A DNA stretch of 64,000 nucleotides, taken from Phascolomyces articulosus (Eukaryota > Mucoromycota > Mucoromycetes > Mucorales > Lichtheimiaceae). The stretch lies in NCBI GenBank assembly GCA_025677815.1, contig JAIXMP010000075.1, positions 1 to 64,000 on the forward strand. Reading direction: 5' to 3'. The translations under genes and the position numbers were made by a program. How positions within the stretch are numbered: the first letter of the stretch is position 1; each line of letters opens with the position of its first letter. Positions 36,237-48,530 of the stretch are shown piece after piece. The notes beneath the pieces were generated by a model that searched no databases, was not told the DNA's origin, and saw only the letters and a list, made by a program, of their open reading frames with translations.

Positions 36237-38167
36237 TTAATCATCGTACAGCCGTGAAGATGGATTCATCAAATGATACTGTTTGGATGATGGCATATGC
36301 TTACGATCCACCGGTTGATTTGTCCATGAAGGACCTGCCGGTGCACCGTGTGGCATATAAGAATATTGATGTGGGTCATGGAGTGGAGCAAATGTTGGAT
36401 CTGTATTATCTAATTTCATGGGGTTTCGTGGAATATACGATGGATCATTACTCTCTGCTACTGCGACTGCTGCCGCTGAAGATGTTGCTGCAGTTGGTTT
36501 CACTGGATTCCTCGTTGCTCGTGCACCTATTATTTTTTCAGGATATCCGTCCATTTCAACCATCAATTATGCGTAATGTATATAGACTCCTTCAAGAGAA
36601 AATCGCACATACACAAGTATACTCTCCTTTTTTTTTCAAATCAAGATAGACTTACCAGTACCCATACCATATTGAGGGAAATATAACTCTTGTTTCATTT
36701 GAGCAGCAGCAGCTGCTGCTTGTTGATGTGTTGTAGTGGCTGGTATTGCTGTTGTATGACGCATAGCATGATGTGGATGGGCATGACTACTACTATGATG
36801 TTGAGGTAATCCAGCAGTTTGTCTGGATGGTTGTTGTCTTGATAATTCTTGTTGCTGCTGTTGTTGCTGAGCATCCACCATTTTCTTTTCTTGCATTTTT
36901 TTCAAGGTCCAATCAAAGACATAATCATATTGATAACCTTCACGAACAAATAAATCTCTAAAGAGTTTGCGTAAATAGGAATAATCTGGCTTATCGTCGA
37001 ATCGTAAGGATCGAACATAGTTGAGATAGATGGCAAACTCTTGATTCAAACCACGACATAATACATCGGCTGTCGTGGTCATTTTCTTTTCCATGATTTT
37101 ATCATATTTTTCCTTTTTCGTGCGTGCTCGAATTCCTTGCCAAGGTAATATACCGCGACAGAAATAGATCAATATGTAACCCAAAGATTCTAAATCATCT
37201 CGACGAGATTGCTCGATACCCAAATGTGTATTGACACTGGCATAACGTGGTGTACCCGTTAAATTCTTATTTTCTCGATAAGGAATATGTGTATTGGTTC
37301 TTGGATCCCGGTATCGTTTTGCAAGACCGAAATCAATCATGTTCACTTGATTGCCTCGTTTACCAACACCCATTAAAAAGTTATCTGGTTTTATATCTCG
37401 ATGAATAAAACCTTTGGAATGGACATATTCAACTCGTGAGAGCTAATAGATGTGATATAAAAAAAGGGTATTTGTTCTGTATGTAAGCATTGTGTTTGTG
37501 TCTCTGTGTGTGAGAGAGAGAGAGAGTAATTTATAATATTTTTAATATATATATATATACATTGAAACATGTGAGCTCTATATATATATAAGATACAAAT
37601 AGTTTCCTTCCTTCTAAGTGTGAGAAAAAAACCAGCCCAAGAAAATCTTTCAATCATTACCAATTGATCAGCCAAAAGAAGAACTGTCTTTAAAGAGAAT
37701 CGACGTTTACAAAAGTTGAACAAGTCTTCAATAGATGGACCTAATAGATCCATCACAAGCACGTTATGCTCTCCTTCTTTGCCATACCATCGTGCAAATG
37801 GAATACCGACACCACCAGCCAATGTCTTATATACTCGAGCTTCATATTCTAACTGCGGGTGGGTAGCACGAACACTTTCAAGTTTGACGGCGACATCTTC
37901 ACCATTAAGAATATTGGATCCTATAATAATATTATTGAAATCAATATATAAAGGTATTATTATTGTTATGGCTATTTTCATATATTTTTTGGATGACCAA
38001 AATATAATGTCTTTCATCTCTTTTTTTAAAAATAAAACTGGAAAATAAAAAAATAAAATAAAAGAAATCAAATTACCAACATAAATCTCTCCAAAAGAAC
38101 CAGCTCCAATCTTTTTACCGAGCTTATATTTGTTGCCTATTCTGACATCCCATCCTTCTAGCGACAT
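36237..38167 (-). CDS. Casein kinase I (CK1 delta/epsilon, HHP-type)
   Basis: Four exons on the minus strand are predicted: 38167-38077, 37920-37661, 37442-36656 and 36526-36237 (475 residues). The kinase motifs are complete. They are the glycine loop [15 protein letters not shown], the lysine in VAVKLES, catalytic [11 protein letters not shown] (split from its preceding helix by intron 2), DFG in [13 protein letters not shown] and the CK1-specific activation segment [18 protein letters not shown]. The C-terminal tail is Gln/His/Ala-rich and disordered, as in fungal CK1 enzymes. CK1 kinases act in DNA repair, membrane traffic and clock regulation; the exact paralogue cannot be fixed here. No C-terminal CC prenylation motif is present (ends SSRLYDD), which favours the soluble HHP-type over membrane-bound Yck. 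Confidence 0.95.
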
Positions 38168-38523
38168 TGGATTATATTAAAAATAAAAAAGGTTTATAGA
38201 TGAGAAAAAAAAAGAGAGAGAGAGGAAAGAGAAAAAAAAAATATTTGTATAAAAAATAAGTATATAAAAAAAGGGGGAGAGGGAAAGAAAAATTAAAGTA
38301 GTTGTTGGTTGTTGCTGTTGTTGTTATATATATAAATGTGGGTGTGTGAGTGTGTGAATGAGAAGAAAAGATGTGGGTGGTGTATATGTGTGATTGAGGT
38401 ACTAAAAAAAACTAAGTAAAAAGGCAACAGCAAACCAATAGACAAAGGCATCTACCGGATCTTAAAAAAAACGAAATGGAGTTCATAATAAATAAGAGAT
38501 GATTTTATATGCTTATGTTTTAT
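38168..38523. other. Intergenic region, purine-rich leader of CK1 gene
   Basis: Contains GA-rich and GT-rich simple sequence upstream of the kinase ATG and the 3' end of the PIG-Y gene. No other gene. Confidence 0.45.
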
Positions 38524-39110
38524 TTAATTGTGCCTGAAAAACTTCATTCCCATCCAATTCCATACAATGAAATAAATCCATACAATGGCTGTAATAGGTA
38601 CTAATAAACAATAATATTCATCATGTTTAATCCAATCCAATATCTATATACAATACAAATGGATCAAGTCAACCATCATCATCATCATCATCATCATCAG
38701 TTTATCTTCTTTAAGGTTATACAAAAACAGAAAAATAGAATAAGGGAAAATAACAACAAAACCTCGTGTTAAAAAAGATTTTTCGATCCTAATGTGATCA
38801 TTACCTCAATTTGGGTGTCTGACACGAATTTACTACCAATCATCGCATATAATGTGCCGAAAAATAATATTGCGGTGGCTGCAAGTAATGCATATCCCCA
38901 TAAATATGTACTGTCAAACGTTGTTTCTGGTAAATGCGCCATCGATCGTCGTGTATAAATGGGATGATTACTACTACTACCATAGTAACTATGATGAGGA
39001 TGACTATGACTGCTACTGCTATTGTTGTTGTTGCCGTAGTAATTGCTTGTCATATTGATAGTAGGCGTTCTTGGAAAAAGAATCGATTTCGATGGTCGTC
39101 GTCGATGCAT
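38524..39110 (-). CDS. PIG-Y-like subunit of GPI-N-acetylglucosaminyltransferase
   Basis: Two exons, 39110-38805 and 38643-38524, give 141 residues. The N-terminal ~65 residues are polar and low-complexity (Asn, Ser, His). Two hydrophobic segments follow (LWGYALLAATAILFFGTLYA and VPITAIVWIYFIVWNWMG). The extreme C-terminus WNWMGMKFFRHN closely resembles the end of PIG-Y (WTWMGIKLFRHN-like), the hallmark of this tiny family. PIG-Y (yeast Eri1) is an ER membrane subunit of the complex that transfers GlcNAc to phosphatidylinositol in the first step of GPI-anchor synthesis. The second exon, carrying the diagnostic end, is short and easily missed by annotation. Confidence 0.85.
38674..38700. repeat. 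CAT/ATC trinucleotide microsatellite
   Basis: About eight perfect CAT units lie inside the predicted PIG-Y intron. Confidence 0.85.
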
Positions 39111-40152
39111 GTCTCAATTATGAACCCCCAAATTATACAATTGGGAGAAAAAAAAAGTGACGACTATATATATACAACTATCAAAAATACATTATTCAAT
39201 GGCTCAATATTAAGAAAAATATATATTTATAAAGATCCTCGAGTACCTGAGTTTTTTTTTATTTTTTTCAAAAAGTTAGAAAGAAATATAGATCAATGAA
39301 ATTCTTTCTTTTAACAGTGATGCCTCTTCTTTAGGTTTAATTATATCAACAAACACTGGTATCAAATCACCTGAACAACCTATTTTAACGAGAACAGTAG
39401 CTGTCAGACCAAGACTTATACTTTTATTTCATTTATTATCAGTTAATTTTATCGATCATTATGGAAGTGGATCTATAGTTATATCCAAATGTATAATAAA
39501 AATACTTTTTTATCACGATAGCCTAGTAACTAAAAACACTAGGGATCGTTAACTTGATTGTATACAATGTATTCTAATAGTTAATAGAAATAGTTCTCAA
39601 TGAATTGAATTACGATGCAATATGTAATTAATTGGTTATTCTTTTTATATAAGAATATCATCTCTTTAGCATCAATAAATACACATATACATATAGTCAC
39701 AATGGAGCAGCACTTATATTGGATCAATGACAATAATAACAATACATGGCGAAATAGAACTTTCATTCTGAAATGAACATATTAATTTATATCGTCGTAT
39801 AAATCATTGTTAAACACTTTTGCCAAAATAAAATACTATAAGAACTAACAAATCACTGTTAGTTGCGTGATACCACCGTGTCAGAGTACTTTTGAATCAA
39901 GTAACCTTTTATATGGTGAAGATATTGAATACTTTCTTACTCTTCTTGTTGCAGTTATATGGTATAATAACAAATAGAGAGACACACACACAAGTTTATG
40001 TTAATTTGTGACCCACTTGATTCTGATTACCAAAGCCACGGAAAATGTAACGTTACACACACTATGATCTCCTTCTTTTTACGCATTGAAGCATCATTCC
40101 AATTTTTGTGCCTTTTTTTCTCACAACTTTTTATATAAAACAAAATTTAATA
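39111..40152. other. Intergenic region
   Basis: AT-rich; no gene or repeat recognised. It separates the gene-dense core from the pseudogene and transposon-rich part. Confidence 0.4.
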
Positions 40153-42120
40153 ATGACCTCCATCTTAAAAATCTTGCCCAAATTACCTTCAGAAATTCTT
40201 GACGAAATATTTCAGTACATATTCAACGAACGATGGACATTGGCTGCCGTTTGCAAACCTTGGCGATTACTCGTATCAAATTGCGACCTTTATGGCACAC
40301 GTTACCCGTGAACAACAAATGTTCTCTATTCTCAGATATGATCCCTTATTATTATGTTATACAAAAACGTTCAGTTAAACGAATAGATATAAATTCGAAT
40401 AATGAACATCATATATCTGCATTACTAGAATTTATGCAGAAATAAGGCTTTTGTGCTATCAATAGAAGTAAAAAAAAAATGGAGAATGGATCAGCAGGAT
40501 GGATAGTATGAGTAACTTCTTTACAAGACAGAAATTAAACAAACACTCTTGTTTCGTATTCAATAGCGAATCTACTGATAACTCACTTTACCGAGGGACA
40601 ATTTATGATGCTATCTTATATATGGGGGAATGGATTGATACATATCACAATAAATGGTCTTGCAAAAAAATCAGAACAATATTCAACCAGATACTATATT
40701 GCGTTACTGTCCAAATATTAAACAACTCGATTTTGAAGGATGGATATCATTGCCTGTGGATGACCAAGGAATAGCAACACTACCAGTATAGACACCAACC
40801 AACCTAATCCATATTAAACACCATACACTATCGTATTTATCGCTCCGATTCATTAATATCGGTAATTTCTATGATTTTGATCAACAACCATTTCTTGAAG
40901 CTGCACCAGAATTACGATTTCTGGCTTTGAACATTGCTCATCTTCGATGCACAGGCCCATTATTAGGGAAAATGATCCATAATTGTTGTCCCAATCTAAT
41001 CTCGCTTGTTCTTTATGAAAACCTTCGTCGTGATGAAAACCGGCCATCATCTTATATGGTAAATGATGGTGATTCTGTACCTTCTGCTGTAGAAACAAGT
41101 ACTACAACACATCACCTTTAACATATTGGCATCCACCAACACCAATTTTCTTCCATTGCTCAGGGTGTATTTGTGCCTCTCATTAATGTATTCCACTCAA
41201 CTATTGTATCACTGGATCTTGCAGGCTCTGGTACCGTCAATGATGATGTACTATACCATTTATTCACATTAAGCTATTAGCTCTAAATATCTACAGCTCA
41301 GAGAGACACAACGGAATACTATCCTTACAGCATCTGCTTTATGTTCCATTTTTCAACATGGCTCCGTACCCGACCTTACTAACCCAACGTTATATTATCT
41401 CAACATGGGCGTGGATGATACTGCACTTGCATCCATGATACCTTCCACCGTCCTTGATTCTGTCTCTGCTTCTCTTTCCGCTTCATCTCCCATTGAATTA
41501 AAATCTCTAGAAAATGTTTCGCTGAGCTATTGTTTTGGCGTTACATCTCAGGGCTTCATACATTTTCTCGAATCCATGGGCAAGCAATTACGGGAGCCGC
41601 ATTTGAACGACATAAGCTATGATCGCATTAATTTCAATGTAAATGTATTTCAATGTATCGCCCATAAACTTGTCAATCTTGAAGAGCTTAGCTGGTGAGG
41701 GTTTCCTTATGAATCTTATGGAGTAGAATACTTTTGTGATCTTCTTGATACACTTATTACTGAAAGGCGTCATGCAATCTTTAGCAATAGAAAAGAAAAT
41801 AATAACAACAACAACAACGATAACCATCAAGAAAATTATCATTATTGCTTACACCTCTACCATCGTCCTTCTTATCGAAAAGGTTGGAAGTTTATTTTGA
41901 TACCTTTTATACAGACAATGATCCTGAACTGTGTGAGCTGCAAAATCTTCAACGAAAAATGGACCAGGTTGCCAAAGAGTGGAAATTTATAACAAGATTT
42001 AATAGTGACTTGGGTCAAGCCAATGATTTAGTACCTGGCACTGAATCGCATTTTGTAAAAGTAACAAATAATCATGCTGAATTTAGTTATCGAAGCAATG
42101 TAGATCTCTCATTACGCTAA
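40153..42120 (+). pseudogene. Broken F-box/LRR gene
   Basis: The start is convincing: MTSILKILPKLPSEILDEIF followed by FNERWTLAAVCKPWRLLV is a clean F-box. The frame is lost after 52 codons (stop at 40309-40311). Later pieces in shifted frames keep leucine-rich repeat character: FLALNIAHLRCTGPLLGKMI (about 40918-40978), KSLENVSLSYCFGVTSQGF (41503-41560) and a polar C-terminus ending at 42120. Multiple frameshifts are needed to join them. It resembles the pseudogene at 18411-20668 in architecture. A truncated F-box-only product remains possible. Confidence 0.6.
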
Positions 42121-42904
42121 CATTTCCAAGCCTTTTTATTTTATATTTTCTGTAATGATGAATAATGATAGATGAATAGTATATAAATGTCTTTTGGTAA
42201 TTTGTTTCGTGTTTGTCATATATGTATATCAACCCAATGAATTTGTTTTATAGATGAATGATATTTTATTGTATATAATATAAAATTTGGCACCTAGGCG
42301 TGAAAGCTCATGATTTATTTTAGTAAATTGATATGCATAAAACACGTTCAGTATCATTATTAAATATGATGATAAACTGCAAAGCTAATGTTGAATTTTA
42401 TCATCTTTTAAAGTATACATCCAACACATCGTTATTCAAAGGATCTCATATTACTAGAGTGCCGAAATTCATTATGCCGATTAATTGCTTTGGTGTAAAT
42501 ATAGGATTTTTTAGTTCGTTATTGACAAAAAAGACAAGTGTTTTTCAGTTATAAAGAAAGTCTTTCTTTTTTTTGTACATAAAATCAAATGTGTTCATAA
42601 CTTATATACAGTATCATAGGAGATACGAAAAACTGTAGTAGTAGACATGTGGTAGTTTGGTATGACAAATGATATTCATCATTTTTTTATTGGATACCAG
42701 CAGGTACGTAGAATCCCTCTCAAGCACTTCCGTTACGAAACTCGATTAAATATCTGCAACCCCTTTTTAGGCGTTCTATACGGAGTATGAAAAGCGCCTT
42801 TAGGATTTGGTTTGGCTGTCTGGATCAAACTTAATATCATTTACAAAATAATAAAGGCTTCAATAAAGCGCTTCACAAATCGCATACCCGCTGCCTGCCT
42901 ATCT
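42121..42904. other. Intergenic region left of the Mutator-like element
   Basis: AT-rich, no gene recognised; short open frames (such as 42333-42554) lack support. Confidence 0.4.
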
Positions 42905-42915
42905 GTAACGTAACG
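42905..42915. repeat. Target-site duplication GTAACGTAACG (left)
   Basis: Perfect 11-bp direct repeat with 46128-46138, exactly abutting the TIRs of the Mutator-like element. Confidence 0.9.
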
Positions 42916-42952
42916 ACTACCTTGCCGTTTCTCATTTTTCCCGGGCACGTGA
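42916..42952 (+). repeat. Left TIR of the Mutator-like element
   Basis: It pairs with 46091-46127 with about five mismatches. The shared core is CCGTTTCTCATTTTTCCCGG followed by the palindromic CACGTG. Confidence 0.88.
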
Positions 42953-43078
42953 TCAGGGGAAGATGAAAAACACTAGATTATAAGCTTCGGATAAATTAGT
43001 TCCCGAAAAAAAAAGTAACCTGAAGGAAGAATTTTTTTGTTTTTTTGAAAATATCATTTTTATTTTTATATTATCAAG

Positions 43079-45911
43079 ATGAATGCTACCACGACCAACA
43101 CCCAAACCGTCAAACGTTGCTCTGATTGTAATTGTACCCGTCCAATCGAATTTTTTTGTGGTAAACGTGATTTCTACAAAACTTGTATTACATGCCGTAA
43201 TAGACGCAGCGATGTTGGCAAAGCGATTCCGAATGAAATGCTAATTACATTAGACGAAGCGATCGAGTTGATTCCTTCTCGCTATGACGACGATGAAGGT
43301 ACAGTAATTGACAGGGACAGTGCTTCGATTAATTACTCAGTTGATGTTTATATAAGAATTGACGAAAATATGGCTGCAATGGATGATGAACAACTGTTGA
43401 CGGATATTCGCACACGGGTTGAAGGACGTGATGGATATCACTATTATCAGTATTTTACGAAAGACACTCGGTTGAAATATGGAAATTCATTTATTTGCGC
43501 TTGCTCTCAAGATTATGATACGCAACGACAAGTTGTAGATGACCGCCGAAAGCGAATTTGTACACGTATGGATGTATCTTTGTGCGGTGGTTTCATCAAA
43601 GGTTTGATCGAGAGGCGTTTTGAATATGTTCACCTTACCATCGAGCATTCTATTGGACACCGTGCAGCACCTGACTCAGTTAACAACGATGTTGACGAGG
43701 ATATACGTGTATATATTCAGCAAAACTGCACCAGGATGTCTGCTCAAGATTTATATCGAGATATCTTGGGAAGATTTCCTAATGTGTTGGGCAGCCTTAA
43801 GCAATCACAAGTATATTACTGGTGGAATCAATCTTTTGAACACCAGTATAGACTCCATAACAACCAATTTACATCCGCTGATATGCTTTTGGATCAGGTT
43901 GCTGGTCAAGGTATCATGAAGGTAAGTTGATTTTAAGCTGGTGAAGTGACCTTTAATGTATACGCAGTTTAAAACGCAATACATGACGGATGGTGTATAA
44001 TCTACAGGTCCCTGAACTATATAGTAGCTTATTAAGAATAAATAAATATATAAATAAATTAAACAGATATTCAGAGTGGTCCGTCAAAACTATTCTGCTT
44101 TGGGTTTCATCATGCCTTTATTTACATCGATTTGTGCACTGGGGGGGTATTGAAGAGTTTCATGTTGATTCAACTTTTAAAACAAATCGTACTGGACATG
44201 AGCTTTTCGGTGCCGTTGCAACGGTGAATGGAATAGGATTTCCAATTGCCTACTTCTTACTGAAGATGAACACCACCACTACCACTCCCTCTGATGAGCA
44301 GTTATTGACTCGATCACGTTTAATCTCCGTATTCTTCAACAAGTTGCGCGAAAGAGGATTACAATATGTAAAGTTTGTATTTACGGACAAAGATGAGGGT
44401 CAAATCGACGCAATTGCAAATGTTTTTGGTACCAATGCTGTCCGTTTATGTTTGTGGCATTTAATGCGTGCTGTAAAACTGCAATTGGCCAAAAATAAGT
44501 TGATCAACCCACAGTATAATGTTGAGGAGGCCGTGCGACATTTCCCCTTTATTGATCCCCAATTCCTACCAACGGAAAATCGAGAGGGTAGAAGGTGTGA
44601 ACGTGCTGGTCTTCGCGAAACAGTTGTTGCAATTATGCGAAGACATTACGATATGCATACCAATATACCAGTTGGGGGAGGTAAACTTTAAAACACTAAA
44701 GACAAATGGACATACATATCTTGTAAATAGTGGCCAAAAAAAATAACGATTACCTGTAAATTTGTATATGGTAGAGTATATGACTGCTGGTGAAATTTAT
44801 GCACGTTGCGTTAGAGAGATGTATGATTTTTGTGTACAGCACAACCTACCTGACGCCTGGGCCTATTTATACAACAGATGGTATAAAGAGTCGTGGTGGA
44901 ATACATGGGCACGGAGTACCCGAACCGCTATTCCTATCATCAAAACCACGATGATGATCGAATCGCAATGGCGAATTCTTAAACGAGATTTTCTTGTCAA
45001 TAGCATTCGACCACGCTTGGATTATCTCGTTTGGATCATCACCCAAAAACAGGTGGCTACGATCCATCATAGTTTTTCATTAAAGATTGTACACCGTATT
45101 CAAAAACTGGACTGGGAGTTGGAATTTGTTCGTGAATGGCATCAAAAAACTGGATACGGTGAATCTGGCTCAAGTAGCAGCTGTAATCGACCAGAAAATG
45201 ACAATGCCGAGCTGTTGTATCTCCCATCATTGGAGAATTGGACGTGTGGATGCTCATCATTTGCTAAAAGCCGTTTTATGCTCTCCAAGCATTTGATTTC
45301 TCGCTATCGCGATAGCCACCCTTCATTGCGTAACGTGTTCGGTGCACATGATTACTATATACATCGCCAATCCACTACTCCATACATCACACTTCAACCA
45401 GTATGTTTTCTATCACTACTTGATAATTATTTAGGCATTATTTACTTAATACTACATATGTGCTTAGAACAATCGATATCCATTCTATGGAGCGGCAACT
45501 CCTGCTATTGTGCCACTTGTAGGCCAACAAACTTTACCAAATTCCCCTAATCCACCACAAGTACAAATAACTTCCCAGCCAACATCAACACCAACACCAA
45601 CACCTTCTTCCCATCCTATTGTTATTACTGATTTAGAAGAAGATCAAGAAGAAAATGAAGTAGATGTAAGAGAAGAATGGCAAGCGCAAATAGATGCAGA
45701 AGAGCGTATTATGGAGTTACGTCGAGCCCTTGATGCTGCATATGATAATTATCGTAGCACATTAGTACCTCAGCAACAAGAAGTCTTTAACGGTGTTGTT
45801 AATCGTGATAATCATGTTGACAGCTATCTTAATGTTGTTCGCCATTATCGTAATCGACGAACACGAGACAGAACTTGGCAAGATAATCATCCTTATTTAC
45901 GTTGCCTCTAA
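43079..45911 (+). pseudogene. MULE transposase gene with a single frameshift
   Basis: Exons are predicted at 43079-43921, 44067-44680, 44775-45400 and 45468-45911. One surplus G in the G7 run at 44142-44148 breaks frame; without it all phases close and 841 residues result. The N-terminus has a Cys-rich zinc module (CSDCNCTRPIEFFCGKRDFY then CITC). The catalytic core shows FHVDSTFKTN (first Asp), VFTDKDEGQ (second Asp), the MULE CLWH motif and MMIESQWRILKRD (Glu). A SWIM-type finger begins WTCGCSSF, but its third cysteine is Ser (SRFMLSKHL instead of a CKH ending). A disordered Thr/Pro stretch and a helical C-terminus follow. The protein would cut and paste the element. The frameshift could be a sequencing error in a homopolymer. 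Confidence 0.88.
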
Positions 45912-46090
45912 AAGTTTTTTATACTTCATTCTCTCTTTTTCTTTTATATACTTATATTTCCTTTCATCATTTTTTCGTAATACTTTTCCTTTTATATTTA
46001 TATTATATATTTTGACGTTTTGATATTATCTTAAAATATTTTTTAATATTTTTTCGAAAAATATGTGGCGGGGAGATTCAATTTCAGGTC

Positions 46091-46127
46091 ACGTGTCCGG
46101 GAAAAATGAGAAACGGGAAGGGTGTGT
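46091..46127 (-). repeat. Right TIR of the Mutator-like element
   Basis: Inverted partner of 42916-42952; it ends ...GGGTGT immediately before the target duplication. Confidence 0.88.
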
Positions 46128-46138
46128 GTAACGTAACG
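46128..46138. repeat. Target-site duplication GTAACGTAACG (right)
   Basis: Identical to 42905-42915. The match extends one base further (T) on the left side, so the true length is 11 or 12. Confidence 0.9.
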
Positions 46139-46425
46139 CCTTCCATTTATGGAAACAGTGATTTAGAACTAAAGCAATGGTATAAAGAAAATCCCCACTA
46201 CCATTTGCATTTAAAAAACTTGATCTTCAAAAATAAATCAAGCTAAAAAAATTGTGCATCATATGTGTGTTTTCTGTTCTTCCTGAATCCTACCATAATG
46301 TTGAAAAGAATAGATATAAAGATAAGTATAATAATATACTTAACGTAAATGAATAATAAAGGTCTGATCCACTCAAATAGTGTCTATTTTTTGTTGTACG
46401 ATCAGAAAGATGTATCTAGAATTGT

Positions 46426-47040
46426 ATGGTATTAAATATTCAACGTGCATATAGTTACTCTCCGAGTGCATCTATGAATATTTCAATTTTTGTATACACT
46501 GGTTCAACAACTGCCTCAACAATTATATACGCTGCTCCTCACACATTCATTGTGGATTTAATTACTTCACTGCAGCAGGTACTAGGCAAAAATCCTAATA
46601 CAGTGGATCCCCCGTTAATTTCATATTCGATAACTTTCAACCCTCGTTATCATCACAATAATTTTGTCCATGGAGACATAAAAATATACTAAGAAATACA
46701 AAGTAAAGCTGTTCTCGTTAACTTTCACACCTCTTTATTTTCATCAAAAAAATGGGTACTTTGGCTGTGAAATTAAAGGGGGTCCACTGCACAGCTCATA
46801 TTATACCAGGTGATTCAATGCCAACTTCCGTGCCATTCATGATTCACATACCTCGTGCCTATAGGGTTTTTTCCCATCAATAACTCAATAATGGCTCTTC
46901 CGAAAGGAGTTGTAGCAACTTGAGCAAATACAGGAATTGACAGGTTTTTCACAAGCTTTCCGGTGTCAGTAGTTGCTGCTGGTACTTATGTTAGTGCATC
47001 TGCATCTTTTCATCGTCCACTATATTTGCGCCTTGGCTAG
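46426..47040. pseudogene. Decayed coding remnants, both strands
   Basis: On the minus strand about 46820-46990 reads as a well-formed peptide (KLVKNLSIPVFAQVATTPFG, then GRAIIELLMGKNPIGTRYVN) ending in WHGSW and a stop, with another stop upstream. On the plus strand a frame at 46426-46692 is open for 88 codons (FVYTGSTTASTIIYAAPHTF). The minus-strand peptide looks more protein-like. No family recognised. Confidence 0.3.
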
Positions 47041-47470
47041 TAATAATAAAAAGAACTCCTCGCATACATCTTATTACTGTTATGTATGATTTACTATTAC
47101 CAAGTGAACACAAAAAATTACAGAATATTGTGGAACTTATAAAGCATTATGTTGTCTCATATATTTTGTGTGTGTAATGCTTTAGAGCATTAATTACTAA
47201 TAATAATAAATGGCGGATATGAGTGCCTAAAACATGAATATCCAAAGTATAGAACGTCTCCAAGTGTTTCTCGGAAACTATTTTCCACAGCAGAAAACAT
47301 ATGTAAATTATTACATAACAATCATCAATTCAACACTAACAAAGCAAAGAACTGCGTTTCTCTTCATAATATGCATTTAAAGCGTCATTGATTTCTCTCT
47401 GGTTCAAAATAAATTATTCAGATTTTACTACCAATCTATCATTATCTTACCCATTACTCTCTCGATAAGC
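47041..47470. other. AT-rich spacer
   Basis: No supported gene or repeat. Confidence 0.35.
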
Positions 47471-48040
47471 AGCATATAATGAAGCGCCACCACCAGGCTT
47501 AGTAAAGATGGAACCCACCACCAAAATCATTAATCCAGCAAAATCGCTTTCGAGTAATGACTAAAATGCGCATCCTGCCCGACATATAACCAAGTCGATC
47601 AAAAATAAATTGGATGCACTAATAATTCCTGTTTGCTCAATGGACATAGCTGTCAACTTGTCACGATACAATGTTCATAAATCCACAGAGTTTTCAACAT
47701 TCAATAATCCACGTCCACTGTACGGACTAACAAGACATAATAACAAATGGCATTCATGACACCCAAGACAAGGTGTACTGTTTCTACAGCACTCTTTTGA
47801 TCCGCTACGCGATATTTTTGTTGTGCTTGATAACTGATACATGATTCCATAGGTTCCTCCATATAGTCAAATGTCGATGAAAAAAAAAATGATATAAAAA
47901 AATTCTTTCTGTCTAAAATTATACCATACTTGAGGCACATCATTGTTCTCAATGTCGCGTAATATGCATGATACGTAACATGTAATGAAAAGTGAATTAT
48001 CGCATGTATCATTATTTCTATTCTATATACATTATTCACT
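47471..48040 (-). pseudogene. Remnant of a gene for a probable membrane protein
   Basis: Minus-strand pieces in shifted frames include SYQAQQKYRVADQKSAVETV, HLVLGVMNAICYYVLLVRT, ISASNLFLIDLVICRAGCAF and SDFAGLMILVVGSIFTKPGG followed by GASLYAAYRESNG. They read as alternating hydrophobic segments and loops of one protein, broken by a stop and a frameshift. The family is not recognised. It could belong with the 46.8-47.0 kb fragment as one larger dead gene. Confidence 0.35.
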
Positions 48041-48530
48041 ACCGAACTGGACCATATGCATTAGTGTTTAAATTATATGATTTTTTTTTCACTCAGTAAA
48101 AAACAAATGAGCAAAAAAACCTTGTTGGTGTTTCTCTAAGTACTATTGTTCATGTTGCACATATATTATTAATAACTATTTGCGTTTGGGTTAGTAGTAT
48201 CGACGACGCACGGGTAGTTATATAACCATATAAATAACTATATAGCAAATGAAATATCCAATACCATCACCACATGTTTAAAGAACATGACGCGTGATAC
48301 ATAGGTCTTTGAAAAATAATCTATGCCAAGCCTTTAAAGCATGGCGCGCATCCGCAGCAATCAAAAATTCTCGCCTTTTCCTCTTCTTTTTTTTCTATCC
48401 ATTTTATTTTTTTTACAGTATTTAATGCACGTTCAAATCACATTTTCAGAATATAAACATTAAACTGAACGTTCACCTTTGTAATTTTACGTAACAATAA
48501 ACATAACAACAAAGAATAAATTAAAATATA

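Larger units (their letters stand above)
42916..46127 (+). mobile_element. Mutator-like element (MULE), 3.2 kb, near-complete
   Basis: The element is bounded by imperfect ~37-bp TIRs. The left end starts ACTACCTTGCCGTTTCTCAT and the reverse complement of the right end ACACCCTTCCCGTTTCTCAT; both continue into a TTTCCCGG.CACGTGA block. An 11-bp target duplication flanks it, in the 9-11 bp range typical of MULEs. It encodes one spliced transposase gene filling almost the whole interior. Apart from one frameshift, the structure is complete, so the insertion is probably recent. Confidence 0.92.

Noticed and set aside
40040..40060. GTAACGTTACACACAC resembling the end of the Mutator-like element
   Set aside because: The similarity covers only the target-like word and a CA run; the TIR core CCGTTTCTCATT is absent.
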